A stretch of DNA of 64,000 bases from a virus: positions 1 to 64,000 of the IMG/VR virus record IMGVR_UViG_3300032893_000006. The stretch is one strand, 5' to 3'. Below are positions 23,647-32,266 of this stretch, piece after piece; the stretch's first letter is position 1, and each line of letters begins with the position of its first letter. Below the pieces are notes generated by a model. It did not search any database. It had not been told where the DNA came from and saw only the letters and a program-made list of their open reading frames with translations. The position numbers were made by a program, and so were the translations under genes.

Positions 23647-24413
23647 TGGCGACGGTTCCTGCAATACCTGAAAAGCTTACGTGGGACGACGTCCGCGCCG
23701 GAGTCGCAATGCTAGCGAGGCAGCGCGGCTGGCACCATGGTGTCCCGATTATGAGTATCTTCGATCAGAGTCGTCGCATCATTCTGGCAAAGGGATGCCC
23801 ACTTTCTGACGTTCATGGCCACGACACGCCGATCTCGATGGACGGGCAAACACGGGTCCATGTCTGTCAAGTGAGCGACGTCGACGAGGCTCAAGACGAG
23901 CCATATGTCGTCAACATGTGGAAGACCACGCCCAAGACGATTGCAGTCGGGAAGTATTCGAAAGGCGCTGTCTGTTTCAAGAGTGACGGCACAAGAGAGC
24001 GACTCGAAATGTATCTCTCGTCGCTTCTCTGTCAGGCTGGCGCAGTCGACGCAGAAGCAGAACTGCACGCGATGGTCTCGTTGTTGAAGAGACTCAATCG
24101 CAATCAGCGTGACAGCTACATCCTTGGCGGCGCGTTTCCTGAAACGAGCAAGAGGTCCGGCGTGACATACATCTTCAGAAAGGGGAGGCCGACGCTTGCG
24201 TTGAAAATAGAAAAAGTGGAGGGCGGAGAGAAGCGCCATTTTCTAGCCGCGTTATGTTCGCATCCGCTTGCTTGGTTTGAGAACACGTTCGTAGGAGCTT
24301 ATCCGCCATCGGACGAGGTCTTGGCCAATCTTCTTTCGGTGCGAGCAGACGAGCACGCATTCTGGAAGAAGAGCCATCAGCATTCTCTCGATGATCCAGC
24401 AGCAGGAGTTTAA
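23646..24413 (+). CDS. Unknown phage protein, 255 residues
   Basis: A soluble protein with no family I recognise. It has many His and Cys residues (RGWHHGVPIM, LCSHPLAWFENTF) and a basic middle segment (LNRNQRDSYILGG). Coupled to the AT-hook gene by a one-base overlap. Confidence 0.55.
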   Translation: MATVPAIPEKLTWDDVRAGVAMLARQRGWHHGVPIMSIFDQSRRIILAKGCPLSDVHGHDTPISMDGQTRVHVCQVSDVDEAQDEPYVVNMWKTTPKTIAVGKYSKGAVCFKSDGTRERLEMYLSSLLCQAGAVDAEAELHAMVSLLKRLNRNQRDSYILGGAFPETSKRSGVTYIFRKGRPTLALKIEKVEGGEKRHFLAALCSHPLAWFENTFVGAYPPSDEVLANLLSVRADEHAFWKKSHQHSLDDPAAGV

Positions 24414-24427
24414 CAAAGGGGACGAAT

Positions 24428-24676
24428 ATGAAGGTAAACAATTTCGATGTGCTTAAAGCAATGAGCGCTGAGAATAAAGACATTCGCATGGCCACAATGG
24501 ATAATTTCGCCTATATGCAAAAGACGAAGCACGGGACGCGTGTTTCTGTTGGTGTTGAAGGCGACGTTATTGTACCGATTACAACCGGAGAGCTTGTAGG
24601 ATGTTTGCTGCTGTGGAACAAAAAGCAGTTCGATGAAATGAAGAAGAAGTTGGAGACCGAAGCGGACGCGGTATGA
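24428..24676 (+). CDS. Small unknown phage protein
   Basis: 82 residues from ATG 24428, preceded by AAAGGGGACG. A beta-rich centre (GTRVSVGVEGDVIVPI) and a helical C terminus (KKQFDEMKKKLETEA). Unknown function. Confidence 0.55.
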   Translation: MKVNNFDVLKAMSAENKDIRMATMDNFAYMQKTKHGTRVSVGVEGDVIVPITTGELVGCLLLWNKKQFDEMKKKLETEADAV

Positions 24677-24693
24677 GTGCTTCTTGGTGATCT

Positions 24694-25215
24694 ATGTCAG
24701 AAAACGAATCGATCACGTACACGCCAGAACAGCAAGAGCAGATTCGGGTGGCTCGCGAGCGGCTGATGAAATCGGCTGGCATTCGGGACTTTGCGCCATT
24801 GATATTGGAATACATGAAGCCCGGAGTTGCCATTCATACGGATCGCGCAGCGGGAAAAACAGAAGCGCTTCTTGTTGCGGTTCGCGAGCGTTGCGACGGT
24901 CGAGCAGTTGTGGTAGCGAGAACTACCGATATGGTAGAAGCTCTTCGCAATAGATACAGGAAAAAATTCTGGACCTCTATGAATTCGGACATGCCATTTT
25001 TCAAGACTGCAGAAGCGGCGATCAGTTTTCTACCCGGACGGAAGCTACCGATCTACTGCGATGAATGGTGGAGCTTTTCCAAGACGGCTCAAGAGGCTCT
25101 TGCTAAAAGCGGTCTTGTCGCCGGAGCGGTCGGAACCATACCGGGTTTGGCTGGATGCATCGAACCGTTCCCGCTTTTGGGGCCAAAAGAGAGCGAGGAT
25201 GAATGGATTTTGTAG
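24694..25215 (+). CDS. Small P-loop NTPase-like protein
   Basis: 173 residues. DRAAGKTEALL fits a Walker A motif (AxxGKT type) near residue 51, and LPIYCDEWW fits Walker B (hhhhDE). Only the first half of a RecA-like fold is present, similar to the N-terminal part of helicases or terminases. It overlaps the next gene by 13 nt. ATP binding is inferred from motifs only. Confidence 0.55.
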   Translation: MSENESITYTPEQQEQIRVARERLMKSAGIRDFAPLILEYMKPGVAIHTDRAAGKTEALLVAVRERCDGRAVVVARTTDMVEALRNRYRKKFWTSMNSDMPFFKTAEAAISFLPGRKLPIYCDEWWSFSKTAQEALAKSGLVAGAVGTIPGLAGCIEPFPLLGPKESEDEWIL

Positions 25216-25550
25216 GGACAATTCCGAAGTGGTTTTTCAATCAATGGGTCGCCGAAGGTGACGCTGCCGGTGATCCTCCGACCGGCCAAGAGTGGGGTTG
25301 GTTTACCCGCGATCGCCAAGCGGCCAATATTCATCCGGGCGACCGATTCTACGTCGTCGCCCATGGCAAGCTGCGGGGATGGGCACCTGTCACTCGGGTC
25401 TGTCGGGACGAGGGTGGCTGGATTATCTGCCGCCAAGGCGACGCCGTGGCTTGTACCTTAGACGAAAGCATTCCGGGTTTCAGGGGTCTCCGCAGGCGCT
25501 GGTGGAACCGAGAGCAAGAGAGGCCATTTCCGGGCTGGCAAAAGCCATAA
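25203..25550 (+). CDS. PUA/ASCH-like small protein
   Basis: 115 residues. EWGWFTRDRQAANIHPGDRFYVVAHGKLRGWAPVTRV resembles the start of ASCH/PUA RNA-binding domains (a GD-turn then beta strands). It is Trp-rich near the end. It is the last plus-strand gene before the terminator. Confidence 0.5.
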   Translation: MDFVGTIPKWFFNQWVAEGDAAGDPPTGQEWGWFTRDRQAANIHPGDRFYVVAHGKLRGWAPVTRVCRDEGGWIICRQGDAVACTLDESIPGFRGLRRRWWNREQERPFPGWQKP

Positions 25551-25590
25551 AAAGGGCGTTTTGGGCACAAAAAAAGACGCCTTTTTGGAC
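25549..25590. terminator. Bidirectional terminator between convergent blocks
   Basis: AAAAAGGGCGT and ACGCCTTTTT pair with one bulged G. T-runs follow on both strands, so it can end both the plus-strand block and the minus-strand block read through from the recombinase. Confidence 0.65.
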
Positions 25591-25661
25591 GTCTAATTTT
25601 TGTGATGAAAATACACGGAAAATGCCGGGTTTCCACACCAACCAGTTTTGACCGATTTTCG

Positions 25662-25690
25662 TATCGAACCATCGTGGTATCAATTCGATA
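25662..25690. other. Inverted repeat near the serine recombinase gene
   Basis: TATCGAA/TTCGATA separated by 15 nt, about 64 nt from the recombinase stop. It could be a recombinase binding site or a terminator stem; the evidence does not distinguish these. The rest of 25591-25753 holds no ORF. Confidence 0.3.
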
Positions 25691-25753
25691 AGCCTTCATG
25701 AGCACAAACAGCCCAAAAGCCACTTTGAATCACTGATGGTGCAATATCTCGTT

Positions 25754-26452
25754 CTAAGTTGTGCCTGAGTTCATTTCGTTTTGGGACTGTTTTTGACGTG
25801 CAATGATCTTCGCGACTGTGCTGCGATGCCATGGCCCTCCTGAGCGCGTTTTAAGGCTCGTGGAATTCATCTGAGCAGCGATCTGTTGGCAGGTCATTCC
25901 CGATTGGAATTTGAGGCTGGTAATGAGGCTGAGCGCAACCTCTTCTCCCTCCTTTTCGCCGAACGCGCGACGGCCTTCGCACTTTCCATTCTTCCGGCGC
26001 AGGCGCTCCCGGGCTCCCCGGAGTTTGAGGACGGTTACGCAGCGATCAAATTCAGCGATTGCCGCGAGTATTTGCCGAATGAGCTTGGCGGTGGGGTTTA
26101 GGTCGTCACCTGCGGTAAGGTCTACGCCACCGGACGCCGCCACAACTCGAACGCCGATTTTTTGGAATTCTCGGACGATGACTTCGGCGACGATCATGTC
26201 GCGCGCTAGGCGGTCGCTCGACTCGACAATAACGAGCCCAATGCCGTTGGCTTGAATAAACTGCATACAAGCCGACAGCCCCTCCCGGTTTTCCAATTCC
26301 ATTTTTCCAGTAACGCCTTCATCGCGAAATTCAGAAACCACTTCGACGTCGTTGTTGGAGGCATATTTGATTATGACTTCTCGTTGTCTGTCCCACGTAT
26401 CGCCTAAAATCTGGCCATCGCCGGAGCATCGCATGTAGGTTGCAGCCTTCAT
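25754..26452 (-). CDS. Serine recombinase (resolvase/invertase family)
   Basis: 232 residues. The catalytic domain starts YMRCSGDGQ with the nucleophile at Ser10, followed by FRDEGVTGKMELENREGL, IVESSDRLARD (Arg residues of the active site) and AIAEFDRCVTVLKLRGARERLRR. The C-terminal HTH is QQIAAQMNSTSLKTRSGGPWHRSTVAKII. At 232 residues it is in the small resolvase/invertase class rather than the large integrases. It may resolve multimers or act in integration. Confidence 0.88.
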   Translation of the reverse strand: MKAATYMRCSGDGQILGDTWDRQREVIIKYASNNDVEVVSEFRDEGVTGKMELENREGLSACMQFIQANGIGLVIVESSDRLARDMIVAEVIVREFQKIGVRVVAASGGVDLTAGDDLNPTAKLIRQILAAIAEFDRCVTVLKLRGARERLRRKNGKCEGRRAFGEKEGEEVALSLITSLKFQSGMTCQQIAAQMNSTSLKTRSGGPWHRSTVAKIIARQKQSQNEMNSGTT

Positions 26453-26895
26453 AGTTTGTTCCTCCTTTCACGAGCTTGCCTTGCTGTTGCGACACTATGA
26501 CAATGTGGAGAGCAGTACATCGCGCGCTGCATAATAGAGTTAAATTCCTTCTCACAAATAGCGCATGAATGGTGATACCGCTTGCGGCGTGGATGCCGGT
26601 TTCTTGCCTGCTCTTTCGGCGTTGCCCACCGGCAATTTCCCGGTTCGTAGTTGCCGTCTTTGTTTGGATAGCGGTCTATCGATGTTCCGGATGGAGGCTC
26701 CCCCATGTCGGCGAGAAAGTTTTCGAACCGATGCCATCGGCTGCAAACGCGAATGCCCTTCCCTCCCCAGTCCTCAAATCGAGTACAGGACGGCGTATAG
26801 CAACGCGCCAGCATCATTTGCCAGATGCGATAAATGCGAGTTGGCTTACCCCCTCGTTTATGGCCATGAATCAATCTGCCATTGGGGTTGCTCAT
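26449..26895 (-). CDS. Homing-endonuclease-like protein
   Basis: 148 residues from ATG 26895. The core RIYRIWQMMLARCYTP, GKGIRVCSRWH..FENFLADMGE and NYEPGNCRWATPKEQ is shared with the protein at 38412. The C terminus has a zinc-finger pattern (CAICEKEF..MYCSPHCH). Phage proteins with this core are usually free-standing HNH-like endonucleases. Confidence 0.7.
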   Translation of the reverse strand: MSNPNGRLIHGHKRGGKPTRIYRIWQMMLARCYTPSCTRFEDWGGKGIRVCSRWHRFENFLADMGEPPSGTSIDRYPNKDGNYEPGNCRWATPKEQARNRHPRRKRYHHSCAICEKEFNSIMQRAMYCSPHCHSVATARQARERRNKL

Positions 26896-27194
26896 CGCTT
26901 CCCTCCGAGTATTCGCTTCGATGTTTCTTCGAACGCCGCGTCGGTCGGCTCTGGAATCCACCCCATTCTGTGCAGGATCGTCAACTGCTCATCTCGCGCG
27001 CCACGGCAAAGATGTGTCTGCTTTTTGCCGTGTAGAGCCGGATGGTGGCAAATCTGCGATGCCTGCAAAACGGTTCTGCTCATCACCCGGTTGCGCAGTT
27101 CGATGTCGCCGCCGTCGCGAAATGGGCAGCTTGCGCACTTCTCCGCCATCACTGGCCAGTTCTTAATGTTCTTCGGCATCGCGTACTTTCGCAT
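26892..27194 (-). CDS. Conserved phage protein with CASCPFR motif
   Basis: 100 residues. CASCPFRDGG, ICHHPAL and THLCRGARDEQL, then GWIPEPTDAAF, form a recurring Cys/His pattern in phage and plasmid proteins of unknown function, possibly zinc-binding. It overlaps both neighbours. Confidence 0.65.
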   Translation of the reverse strand: MRKYAMPKNIKNWPVMAEKCASCPFRDGGDIELRNRVMSRTVLQASQICHHPALHGKKQTHLCRGARDEQLTILHRMGWIPEPTDAAFEETSKRILGGKR

Positions 27195-27567
27195 CGAATT
27201 CGGCTTTCGGCATCTGCTTCACGAAAACAAAAGGGGCGTCCATGAATCTCTTTTGGAAGTCTCCAATCCCGTTTTCATTTAAAATCTCGTAAGTTTTTCC
27301 AACGGTTCCGGCAAGTTCCATCATGGCGGTAACAGCACGCATCACCGAGATGACGTAGTGACGAGTCCCCTGTACCGATCCCTCGTACCAACTCTTGCCA
27401 TCTTTTTCATCGAAAGGGTCGGTACTCTCTTTCGAGTAGTAGCGAAAGCGGTAGATTACCTCGTATGTTTTTTCTGGCTCTATTTCCCGGACCGCGCACA
27501 TCCAGTCCTCAGTACGGGTCGTAGCGAGGAACCATACGCCAACAAGCTTTTCATCAAACTTAATCAT
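27163..27567 (-). CDS. Unknown phage protein
   Basis: 134 residues from ATG 27567, with GAGGAGG upstream on the minus strand. A beta-rich N terminus (VGVWFLATTRTEDWMCAV) and helical C terminus. No known family. It overlaps both the previous and next genes. Confidence 0.55.
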   Translation of the reverse strand: MIKFDEKLVGVWFLATTRTEDWMCAVREIEPEKTYEVIYRFRYYSKESTDPFDEKDGKSWYEGSVQGTRHYVISVMRAVTAMMELAGTVGKTYEILNENGIGDFQKRFMDAPFVFVKQMPKAEFDAKVRDAEEH

Positions 27568-28612
27568 CGGTTTCCTCCTCGATAAACTGCGTTTGTTTTT
27601 CCTGAAAGAATGGAGTGAGATGCTTCGTTCTTTTGCCGCTATTGATGTGTTCGACAATCAGGTTGGCGAGATGATTGATGCCGGTTCCGGTCGCAGTAGC
27701 GAGAACACGGATAGATGGATCGGTGGTTGGGAATGTGGCAATTTTTCTTTGCAGGTCTGCAGGCACCGAGAAGACAGCATCCTGCCAGAAGTCTTCGTGA
27801 CGCGCAAATACGCGCGCCAATGCCTGAAGAAAACCATGCCTCAGGACTGGAGATGATTCCTTGTAAACAACATCATGCAGGTTGAAGCACTTGTCGATGA
27901 CTTCCCAGAACTCTCGAACGTTACCCATCAAAGCGCCGCGCCCGATCTTATCGTGAATGATTCCCAATAACCGAACGGTTCGCGTCATCGAACGTTCAAA
28001 GCCACTGCTAATCAGCCTGTTATGCAGAACCGCAGCTATATAGATTAAAGTCATCGCGGAGATTAGCTCCTCGCGTTTCATGCGCTGTTGCCAGCAGACT
28101 TTTCTGTACATCACAAACTGGCTCATTGAGCAAAGCTGGTGGAGACATTGAATAGCAGGCGACTCGTGGCGAAAGTTGCGTAAGAGAATATTCGGGCTCA
28201 GCTTTACGCGAGTGACGTTCAAAGCACGGAAGCGTTTTCGTTCAACTTCTTCGGTTGTGTTGAAGCTGACAACGGCACCAAGACGCGGAGTGATTCCCTT
28301 GTCGAGCAGCTTCATTGCGGCAGTACGGCGCTGGAGACCGTCGATGATGTAGACAGGGTCTTGGACGTAGAAGGTACCATCTTCACGCTCAATATAATTA
28401 CCGCCGCGACATCCGAGTTGAATATCCGGAACGCCACCTTGCTGCAGGGCTGTCATCAAAGCCCCAATTTTACGGTCCGGAAGAATTTCTCGTTGATACT
28501 CAGCAACATTCAACAGCGAAAGGCTAGCAGCATCGATCACTCCACGAAGGACGATCTCCGCACCCTGCTCGTCAATTGCCGCACAGGTCATTTTGATAGA
28601 AGTACGTTCCAT
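27560..28612 (-). CDS. DGQHR-like (ParB/DndB superfamily) protein
   Basis: 350 residues. The motif YIIDGLQRRTAA near residue 90 is a DGQHR-type nucleotide-binding signature shared by DndB-like and ParB-like proteins. The N terminus contains YQREILPDRKIGALM, the usual preceding helix. The long helical C domain is unrecognised. Role may be regulatory or in DNA modification; no dnd partner genes are seen. Confidence 0.7.
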   Translation of the reverse strand: MERTSIKMTCAAIDEQGAEIVLRGVIDAASLSLLNVAEYQREILPDRKIGALMTALQQGGVPDIQLGCRGGNYIEREDGTFYVQDPVYIIDGLQRRTAAMKLLDKGITPRLGAVVSFNTTEEVERKRFRALNVTRVKLSPNILLRNFRHESPAIQCLHQLCSMSQFVMYRKVCWQQRMKREELISAMTLIYIAAVLHNRLISSGFERSMTRTVRLLGIIHDKIGRGALMGNVREFWEVIDKCFNLHDVVYKESSPVLRHGFLQALARVFARHEDFWQDAVFSVPADLQRKIATFPTTDPSIRVLATATGTGINHLANLIVEHINSGKRTKHLTPFFQEKQTQFIEEETDD

Positions 28613-28622
28613 AAATCCTCCG

Positions 28623-28808
28623 CTACTTTCTTCCGTCGTCGTGTGGCCATCCGGCGCGTTTCAACGTATCAACAATGACACGGGCCGGATCGGAACCGGT
28701 CTCTAGTTTGTGCGCTCGGTCTTTTCGCCGAACGGCTCCCGCAACAGAAGGAGCAATCACCGCAACCGCGAACGCAACGCCAAAGCAAAAGCACTGGAGC
28801 CCGCTCAT
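28623..28808 (-). CDS. Small single-TM protein
   Basis: 61 residues from ATG 28808 (GGAGAAG upstream). An N-terminal helix (FGVAFAVAVIAPSVAGAV) and a polar C terminus (DPARVIVDTLKRAGW). It overlaps the upstream gene (ATGA). Unknown function. Confidence 0.5.
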   Translation of the reverse strand: MSGLQCFCFGVAFAVAVIAPSVAGAVRRKDRAHKLETGSDPARVIVDTLKRAGWPHDDGRK

Positions 28809-29131
28809 TTCTTCTCCGAAGTTTGTCGCGCTTTGAGCATCGAATCCGCAATCTGATAGGCGACCTTGCATTTAGAGGTGAGCGTGGTGCCGCCTGTAGT
28901 TTCTAGGATGGCACTCAATGCCGCCATGGCAAACTGATCGCGCAAAGATATGTGCAAGCTCTCAATCTTAGCTGCAATTTCATAGAGGGCGACGAGCTTC
29001 ATCGAATTGACAGTGGACGTGAAAACAACGGCAGAATCTTGTTTTTTCACGTCACCGCTCGCGACGCGTTCTTCGACTTCCCGCCTAATAGCGTCGAGCA
29101 GCGCCACAGGGTTTTTCTCAGCAGTTGGCAT
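28805..29131 (-). CDS. Conserved small phage protein
   Basis: 108 residues, mostly helical (LDAIRREVEERVASGDV, KVAYQIADSMLKARQ). The C-terminal ADSMLKAR pattern recurs in phage proteins of unknown role. Translationally coupled to both neighbours. Confidence 0.6.
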   Translation of the reverse strand: MPTAEKNPVALLDAIRREVEERVASGDVKKQDSAVVFTSTVNSMKLVALYEIAAKIESLHISLRDQFAMAALSAILETTGGTTLTSKCKVAYQIADSMLKARQTSEKK

Positions 29132-29330
29132 CCTGTTGCCTCACTTTCGTCGGTAACGGCAGAGACAGCTTTTGCCGTGGTTGCGGCTTTCGCCTGATTT
29201 TGACGCCGTTCCATTCTCGGGTTCCACAACCGGGGCACTCAGCAGGCGGGGTTTTGGCGAGCGAGTGCCAAACATGGTGACACTTGGCGCACGTACATTT
29301 CTTTACCGGAATGGTGACGATCTCGATCAC
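29118..29330 (-). CDS. Zinc-ribbon protein
   Basis: 70 residues. CTCAKCHHVW and CPGCGTREW form a zinc ribbon; the C terminus is basic. Overlaps genes on both sides. Likely nucleic-acid-binding. Confidence 0.65.
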   Translation of the reverse strand: MIEIVTIPVKKCTCAKCHHVWHSLAKTPPAECPGCGTREWNGVKIRRKPQPRQKLSLPLPTKVRQQDANC

Positions 29331-29572
29331 AGGACCTCCTTTTTTCTGCGAGCCCGAGACTCGGCCTGCTTGGTTCTCAAATAAACGCGCCGGTCAGCCT
29401 TTCCGGTCTTGAAGCGCCGGTCAGGTGTCCCATTCCACGTTGTGCGTTTGCAGAATCTGCAAGCGCGCGGCGGATCAACTTTATGAGACACCCAAGTCTG
29501 TCCTTTCCCCGGGCAATCTAAAAGCTCACACCGGCAGAGCCAACCCTTCACTGTAATTTTCTTTGCGCTCAC
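29327..29572 (-). CDS. Zinc-binding small protein
   Basis: 81 residues with CRCELLDC and CRFCKRTTWNG, a zinc-ribbon pair, and a basic C terminus (RTKQAESRARRKK). Similar in style to its downstream neighbour, suggesting an ancient duplication. Confidence 0.6.
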   Translation of the reverse strand: MSAKKITVKGWLCRCELLDCPGKGQTWVSHKVDPPRACRFCKRTTWNGTPDRRFKTGKADRRVYLRTKQAESRARRKKEVL

Positions 29573-29586
29573 GGGTCTGTCTCCTT

Positions 29587-30396
29587 CTACTTGAGGTTGT
29601 CAACGAAGTTTGAGAGCTTCAGGAGCTTGATCCGGTTGACGTCGATGTAGACAAACTCTTCGTCAGTTAGCGCCTTCATCTCCACATCTTTCAGGAGCGA
29701 GCGAACCAGAGAGAGGAGGTCCACGGTTTTCTTCGGCGGCGCTATCGTTCGCTTGACTGTCTTGCGTCCCTTGGAACGCGCTTCCTCGACACGCTGCTTC
29801 AGGACGAGACTTGCTCCGCTGCCTGACTTCCGAATCTCGGACAAAGCGAGCGATGGCGTCACGGCCTGCTCAGAGAGCAGGAACTTGATATCGTCGGGAG
29901 CGTCGGATAACTCGATTGCCTCGGTAATGAAGCGAGCCTTGTATCCAGTCCTGACGGAGATTTCGTCGGGCGTCCATCCGTAGGCGGCGAATCTGCGGAA
30001 CGCGCCGCCTAATTCCCACTTGGAGAGCGGTTTGCCTGTGTTAGCGGTGATAGCCGTCAAAAGCCGGTCGGCTTCGTTGTTGCCGGGAACCTGAATGACA
30101 GGCACCCCCTTAATCTCGACTCCCTCCTTGATGAGTTCGCGGACAGCGCGTAGACGGCACTCACCGTCGACAAGAATTGCGGTTTTGGTCGCCGTATCAA
30201 AGCGCACCAGAAGGGGAACAAGGACACCGTTCGACTTGATGGAGTCCTTGAGTTCGTCGAGGTGCGCCCGGTTTTCTGGGAGCCGGTAGTTACGAGGGTT
30301 GAACTTGTCTTCCGTGACGATGACGGCAGGGTCGACGGTGAACATATCGCGTGCCCCGATCTTCAGATCACGAAGCCGGGTAATCTCATTTGCCAT
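29587..30396 (-). CDS. parB: ParB-family DNA-binding protein
   Basis: 269 residues. The N-terminal ParB/Srx domain has NPRNYRLP, LKDSIKSNGVLVPLLV and DGECRLRAVREL (the CTP/box II-like motif, here GECRLRA). An HTH follows (GWTPDEISVRTGYKARFITEAIEL). The C terminus is basic and helical. It probably binds a parS-like site; one lies at 44551. No ParA is seen in the window. Confidence 0.82.
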   Translation of the reverse strand: MANEITRLRDLKIGARDMFTVDPAVIVTEDKFNPRNYRLPENRAHLDELKDSIKSNGVLVPLLVRFDTATKTAILVDGECRLRAVRELIKEGVEIKGVPVIQVPGNNEADRLLTAITANTGKPLSKWELGGAFRRFAAYGWTPDEISVRTGYKARFITEAIELSDAPDDIKFLLSEQAVTPSLALSEIRKSGSGASLVLKQRVEEARSKGRKTVKRTIAPPKKTVDLLSLVRSLLKDVEMKALTDEEFVYIDVNRIKLLKLSNFVDNLK

Positions 30397-30466
30397 GGGT
30401 AATCTCCTCCCGAAGTTGAGTTGTGCCGCCTGTACGGCGTTTTGTGGTGTCGTTTTACGAATGTTT

Positions 30467-31558
30467 TCAGATTCGCATCGGCATCACGACATAGCGGAAG
30501 CCGTCTACAGAAAGCTCCCCTGCGGCCTGGCTATCCTTCAACGCCAGAGTGAAAGGTTTTTCTCCAATCGCGACAAGAAAATCGATGAAGTATTCGTAAT
30601 TAAAGCTTATTTTCATCGGACTGACAGGACCGCCAACTTTGCACGCGACAGATGCCTTTGCCGATCCGTGCTCCGTGCTTTGTGCAGAGAGAACCACAGC
30701 ATCTGACAAGACTGAGATAGTGACCGCACCAGAGCGCTCATCGGAACATTTCGCAACCCGCTTCATCGTGTTTGCGAACTGTGTCGACGAATCAAACGAC
30801 AACCGGATTTTATTGTCGCGAGGCATCACCGCCTCAAAGTTGGGGAACTGGCCGGTAAGTTTGCGGCTGAGAATAGTGCAGGTCTTGGTGTGAAAGGTCT
30901 GAGTGTCATTGTCCTTGCCAATCCCCACATCTCCGCCACAGTTTCTACGCACCCATTCCATAGCTCGCCGAAGAACAATGGTCTCCTCCAGAGAGCCGTT
31001 TCCCGCAGCTAAGTTATAGGCCAAGCGATGGCCGTCTGTCGCTGCTGTAGTGACAGTGCCATTCTCGGACTTTATTAGCATTCCATTGATGGTGTAGCGG
31101 GACTCTTCGTGCAAGATAGCGAAGAGGCTGCGGTCGATCAAAGTCGCCATTGTCTTTCCATCAATAGTGAGTGTTGCTGCCGATGGCTCGGGAGTCTGCG
31201 GATAGTTCGCAACACTCAAAGTAGGAAACTGGAAAGCAATCTCGCCGCAGGTTACAGAGACGGAGCGGCTCACATCGTCTGTACCCTTGGAAGTGTCCTC
31301 AAGGTACTCAAGCGTGACGGGACCTTTCTCTCCCTTTAACGCATTGAGCACGGTTTTATGTGGAATTACGAAGTCCCCCGAACCTTTGGCTTCAAACGGA
31401 ACGATAGTAGCAATATCCAAGTCTGTCATGGTTCCATCCTTCACGCGCGCATAAGTAAGGATAGGGACCGTCGATTTTTTTGCGACATACGTGCTGTTCA
31501 GGGCATCGACGAAAGCCTTTACGGTCGTTGTGATTTTGTGAGGTTTCTTTTTGGCCAT
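30467..31558 (-). CDS. dnaN: DNA polymerase sliding clamp (beta subunit)
   Basis: 363 residues. Three-domain clamp pattern: ESRYTINGMLIKSENGTVTTAATDGHRLAYN in the second domain, FPNFEAVMPRDN, and the C-terminal VMPMRI ending typical of beta clamps. It would tether a replicative polymerase to phage DNA. GTG 31564 is an alternative start with AAAGGA close by. No polymerase is in the window, so host Pol III or a phage enzyme elsewhere is expected. Confidence 0.9.
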   Translation of the reverse strand: MAKKKPHKITTTVKAFVDALNSTYVAKKSTVPILTYARVKDGTMTDLDIATIVPFEAKGSGDFVIPHKTVLNALKGEKGPVTLEYLEDTSKGTDDVSRSVSVTCGEIAFQFPTLSVANYPQTPEPSAATLTIDGKTMATLIDRSLFAILHEESRYTINGMLIKSENGTVTTAATDGHRLAYNLAAGNGSLEETIVLRRAMEWVRRNCGGDVGIGKDNDTQTFHTKTCTILSRKLTGQFPNFEAVMPRDNKIRLSFDSSTQFANTMKRVAKCSDERSGAVTISVLSDAVVLSAQSTEHGSAKASVACKVGGPVSPMKISFNYEYFIDFLVAIGEKPFTLALKDSQAAGELSVDGFRYVVMPMRI

Positions 31559-31608
31559 AGGCACACCGTCCTTTCAATTGAAGTGGGGGAGTTGAGGTTG
31601 GAGGCTGC

Positions 31609-31890
31609 TTACTTCGCAGCCTTCTTCTGTTCGGCGTGGTACTTCGCCCACCGCTTCTTCTGCGCGTCTGCGATCCGCTTGCGCGCTGCCGGACTCAGAG
31701 TGCGCTTGCCACGCGCGGTCTTGACCGGGCCGTTCTTGCTCTCCTTCTTCGTACCACGGAGGTCTTCAGCGATAAGGCGAATGCCTAGAGAGCTTCCGAG
31801 GACTTCCATAGCGGCCAAGGTTTTCAGAAACATAATGCGCTTGGCGATTTGGTCTTCGAGTTCGTGTACTACAGCTTTCAAATTGCTCAT
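31609..31890 (-). CDS. Small histone H1-like/basic protein
   Basis: 93 residues. The helical N terminus is followed by a basic tail (GKRTLSPAARKRIADAQKKRWAKYH), a motif frequent in small bacterial DNA-associated proteins. A DNA-compacting or regulatory role is inferred. Its leader contains the AC-rich spacer and a conserved palindrome. Confidence 0.6.
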   Translation of the reverse strand: MSNLKAVVHELEDQIAKRIMFLKTLAAMEVLGSSLGIRLIAEDLRGTKKESKNGPVKTARGKRTLSPAARKRIADAQKKRWAKYHAEQKKAAK

Positions 31891-31935
31891 AGTGGTTTCT
31901 CCCTTTGTGGTTGATGGTTATGGTTGTGGTTGACC

Positions 31936-31950
31936 GTCCAGAGTTCGGAC
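31936..31950. repeat. Recurrent palindromic motif (copy 1)
   Basis: GTCCAGAGTTCGGAC, an imperfect inverted repeat between two minus-strand genes. It belongs to a set of similar sites at 35648, 41028, 42571, 43180 and 62227. Confidence 0.45.
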
Positions 31951-31961
31951 AGGAATGAAAC

Positions 31962-32246
31962 TTACTTGGCGATAGTGGCCCAGTCTTCAGACGGAGATGT
32001 CTCGCTATCGCCGTCCATCCAACTACAAGCATCCCGTGCGCTCGTTCCGGTATGCTCACTCCATTCGCCAGACTCTTCATTGTCGAAGGTCTCGTCCTCA
32101 TCGACTTCACCGCGCAAGACAGCGATCTGTGCATCGATAGCCGCGTGGTTATCATCACCGAAAAACGTCCTAGCTGGAATCCGTGGCTTGAGTGCTTCAA
32201 GCGCTTCGATCTCAGCATCGATCTCTTCGCGTGTAGGTCTACTCAT
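31962..32246 (-). CDS. Acidic small phage protein
   Basis: 94 residues, strongly acidic in the C-terminal half (EVDEDETFDNEESGEW), helical N terminus (REEIDAEIEALEAL). Unknown; could be a DNA mimic or a partner of a basic protein. Confidence 0.55.
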   Translation of the reverse strand: MSRPTREEIDAEIEALEALKPRIPARTFFGDDNHAAIDAQIAVLRGEVDEDETFDNEESGEWSEHTGTSARDACSWMDGDSETSPSEDWATIAK

Positions 32247-32266
32247 GCGTCTCCCTTCAGTGTGTG